A stretch of DNA of 64,000 bases from Pannonibacter carbonis. GTDB taxonomy: Bacteria; Pseudomonadota; Alphaproteobacteria; Rhizobiales; Stappiaceae. The position numbers and the translations under genes are program-made. Every line of letters begins with the position of its first letter. Position 1 is the first letter of the stretch. Under the pieces are notes generated by a model. It worked only from the letters and a program-made list of their open reading frames with translations. It did not search any database and was not told the origin of the DNA. Of the stretch, positions 62,244-64,000 are shown one piece after another. The DNA lies in contig NZ_PUDR01000005.1 in NCBI RefSeq assembly GCF_003012935.1, positions 124,001-188,000 on the forward strand, given 5' to 3'.

Positions 62244-62333
62244 CGTTACAGCCCCAAGCAAAGCCCCCGCAAACCCGATCCACCAGCAAGACCCCGAGCA
62301 AGACCCAAGGGCCAAACGCAAGGAAATGACGCG

Positions 62334-64000
62334 ATGACACGGGAGATGACCGGAGCCGAAATGGTGCTCCAGGCGCTGAAAGACCAGGGCGTTCAACATG
62401 TCTTCGGCTATCCCGGCGGCGCTGTGCTGCCGATCTATGACGAGATCATCCAGCAGGACGACATCCAGCACATTCTGGTGCGCCACGAACAGGGCGCCGG
62501 CCATGCGGCCGAAGGCTACGCCCGGTCCACCGGCAAGCCGGGCGTTGTTCTCGTCACCTCCGGTCCCGGTGCGACCAACATGGTCACCGCACTGACCGAT
62601 GCGATGCTCGATTCCATCCCGCTCGTCTGCCTGACCGGCCAGGTTCCGACACATCTGATCGGCACGGACGCCTTCCAGGAATGCGACACCGTCGGCATCA
62701 CGCGCAACTGCACCAAGCACAACTGGCTGGTTCGCGACGTCAACGACCTGCCGCGCATCCTGCACGAGGCCTTCTATGTCGCAACCTCGGGCCGGCCCGG
62801 CCCGGTTGTCGTCGACATTCCGAAGGATGTGCAGTTCGCGACCGGCACATACCAGAGCCCGTCGACAACGCCGGCCGCCGCCCACAAGAGCTACCGGCCG
62901 CAGGTCAAGGGTGATATCAGCGCCATCCGCCAAGCCATCGAACTGATGGCAAACGCCAAGAAGCCTGTGTTCTACACCGGCGGCGGCGTCATCAACTCGG
63001 GCCCGCAGGCCAGCATGCTGCTGCGTGAACTGGTCCAACTCACCGGCTTCCCTATCACCTCGACCCTGATGGGCCTTGGCGCCTATCCGGCGAGCGGCGA
63101 CAACTGGCTCGGCATGCTTGGCATGCACGGCACCTACGAAGCCAACATGGCGATGCATGATTGCGACGTCATGATCTGCGTCGGCGCCCGCTTTGACGAC
63201 CGCATCACCGGCCGCATCGATGCCTTCGCCCCGAACGCCCGCAAAATCCACATCGACATCGACCCGTCATCGATCAACAAGATCGTCAAGGTCGACGTGC
63301 CGATCATCGGCGACGTCGGTCATGTCCTGGAGGATCTCGTTCGCCTCTGGCGGACCTCCGGCAACAAGGCCGATCCTTCGGCGATGAAGGCCTGGTGGGG
63401 TCAGATCAACCTCTGGCGCGCGCGCAACTGCCTTGCCTACATGCCGAACAGCGATGTGATCATGCCGCAATACGCCCTGCAGCGCCTCGCCGCGCTCACC
63501 AAGGGCCGCGACACCTACATCTCCACCGAAGTCGGCCAGCACCAGATGTGGGCAGCCCAGTATCTCGGCTTTGAATCGCCGAACCACTGGCTCACCTCCG
63601 GCGGCCTTGGCACCATGGGCTACGGCCTGCCCGCCATTCTCGGCGCACAGGTCGCCCATCCGGATGCGCTCTGCGTCTGCGTGGCTGGTGACGCCTCGGT
63701 TCTGATGAACATGCAGGAAATGTCGACGGCGGTGCAGTTTGGCCTGCCGATCAAGATCTTCATCCTGAACAATCAGTACATGGGCATGGTGCGCCAGTGG
63801 CAGCAGCTGCTGCATGGCAACCGCCTGTCGCATTCCTACATGGAAAGCCTGCCGGACTTCGTGAAGCTGGCTGAGGCCTATGGCGGCGTCGGCTTCCGCG
63901 TCGACAAGCCGGGCGAACTGGATGACGCCATCCTCGAGATGATCGCGGTCAACCGTCCGGTGCTGTTCGATTGCCGCGTGGCAAACCTTGCCAACTGCTT
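62334..64000 (+). CDS. ilvB: Acetolactate synthase large subunit (3' end outside window)
   Basis: The gene starts at an ATG at 62334 with AAGGA 9 bases before it and runs past the end of the window; about 555 residues are seen out of the usual 570-600. It is a ThDP-dependent enzyme making acetolactate or acetohydroxybutyrate from pyruvate, the first common step of valine, leucine and isoleucine synthesis. Catalytic Glu is in RHEQGAGHAAEGYARSTG; ThDP-binding motifs are VAGDASVLMNMQEM and ILNNQYMGMVRQWQ. ilvH (the small subunit) is expected next. Regulation is by the attenuator. Confidence 0.97.
   Translation, partial: MTREMTGAEMVLQALKDQGVQHVFGYPGGAVLPIYDEIIQQDDIQHILVRHEQGAGHAAEGYARSTGKPGVVLVTSGPGATNMVTALTDAMLDSIPLVCLTGQVPTHLIGTDAFQECDTVGITRNCTKHNWLVRDVNDLPRILHEAFYVATSGRPGPVVVDIPKDVQFATGTYQSPSTTPAAAHKSYRPQVKGDISAIRQAIELMANAKKPVFYTGGGVINSGPQASMLLRELVQLTGFPITSTLMGLGAYPASGDNWLGMLGMHGTYEANMAMHDCDVMICVGARFDDRITGRIDAFAPNARKIHIDIDPSSINKIVKVDVPIIGDVGHVLEDLVRLWRTSGNKADPSAMKAWWGQINLWRARNCLAYMPNSDVIMPQYALQRLAALTKGRDTYISTEVGQHQMWAAQYLGFESPNHWLTSGGLGTMGYGLPAILGAQVAHPDALCVCVAGDASVLMNMQEMSTAVQFGLPIKIFILNNQYMGMVRQWQQLLHGNRLSHSYMESLPDFVKLAEAYGGVGFRVDKPGELDDAILEMIAVNRPVLFDCRVANLANC

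Overview
The window is about 64 kb of high-GC DNA from the chromosome of an alphaproteobacterium, most likely of the order Hyphomicrobiales (Rhizobiales). The evidence is a ROK regulator followed by a fructose-type ABC importer (frcR-frcB-frcC-frcA), an Entner-Doudoroff gene set (zwf, edd-eda, pgi), a giant kinesin-like coiled-coil protein, a DUF2336 protein and a CoxL-type molybdopterin subunit. The overall flavour resembles Stappiaceae, but that is a guess from memory and not a search result. Gene density is high, and most intergenic gaps contain a recognisable terminator, operator or leader.

Layout. 0-8 kb: the 3' end of an MFS gene, a [2Fe-2S] ferredoxin, an Hpt phosphotransfer protein, a small unknown protein and a ~1800-residue membrane-anchored coiled-coil protein. 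8-12.5 kb: a complete Mla/Mce-type lipid ABC transporter (permease with STAS domain, ATPase, MlaD-like protein, auxiliary lipoprotein). 12.6-15.8 kb: a dgcN-dgcA pair for D-glutamate use, convergent with an MFS transporter. 15.9-19.9 kb: CheZ-like protein, globin-sensor chemoreceptor and DUF2336 protein. 19.9-24.5 kb: threonine dehydratase, a coupled glycosyltransferase and LpxH-like phosphatase, and FadL. 25-28 kb: a TPP riboswitch controlling thiM-thiD and, coupled to thiD, an orphan TRAP solute receptor. 28-39 kb: assorted transport and redox genes, a TetR-controlled DevBCA exporter and an acyl-CoA ligase.

39-56 kb is mainly carbon metabolism. The frc importer brings in sugar, pgi and zwf lead it to 6-phosphogluconate, and edd-eda cleave that to pyruvate and glyceraldehyde 3-phosphate. 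No pgl lies between zwf and edd, but an SMP-30/gluconolactonase gene at 54.8 kb shares a LacI-like palindrome (core AATCGATT) with pgi and edd, and a weaker version with zwf, so these four transcription units look like one regulon. Alanine dehydrogenase with a divergent Lrp regulator, a Ca2+/Na+ antiporter, PhnA-like, rhodanese and glycine-zipper lipoprotein genes fill the rest.

56.6-61.1 kb is the most unusual region: a minus-strand refractile-body (R-body, Reb) locus. It has three small RebB genes, a fourth RebB-like domain at the end of a long disordered protein, two proteins of unknown function and an upstream ECF sigma factor. It lies directly 3' of a tRNA-Lys gene. The window ends with ilvB (truncated), preceded by a promoter, a 16-codon leader peptide rich in Leu/Ile/Val codons and a terminator, i.e. 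a classic attenuator. Two palindromic intergenic elements (23.0 and 36.8 kb) appear to have inserted in transcription terminators and duplicated the stem-loop.
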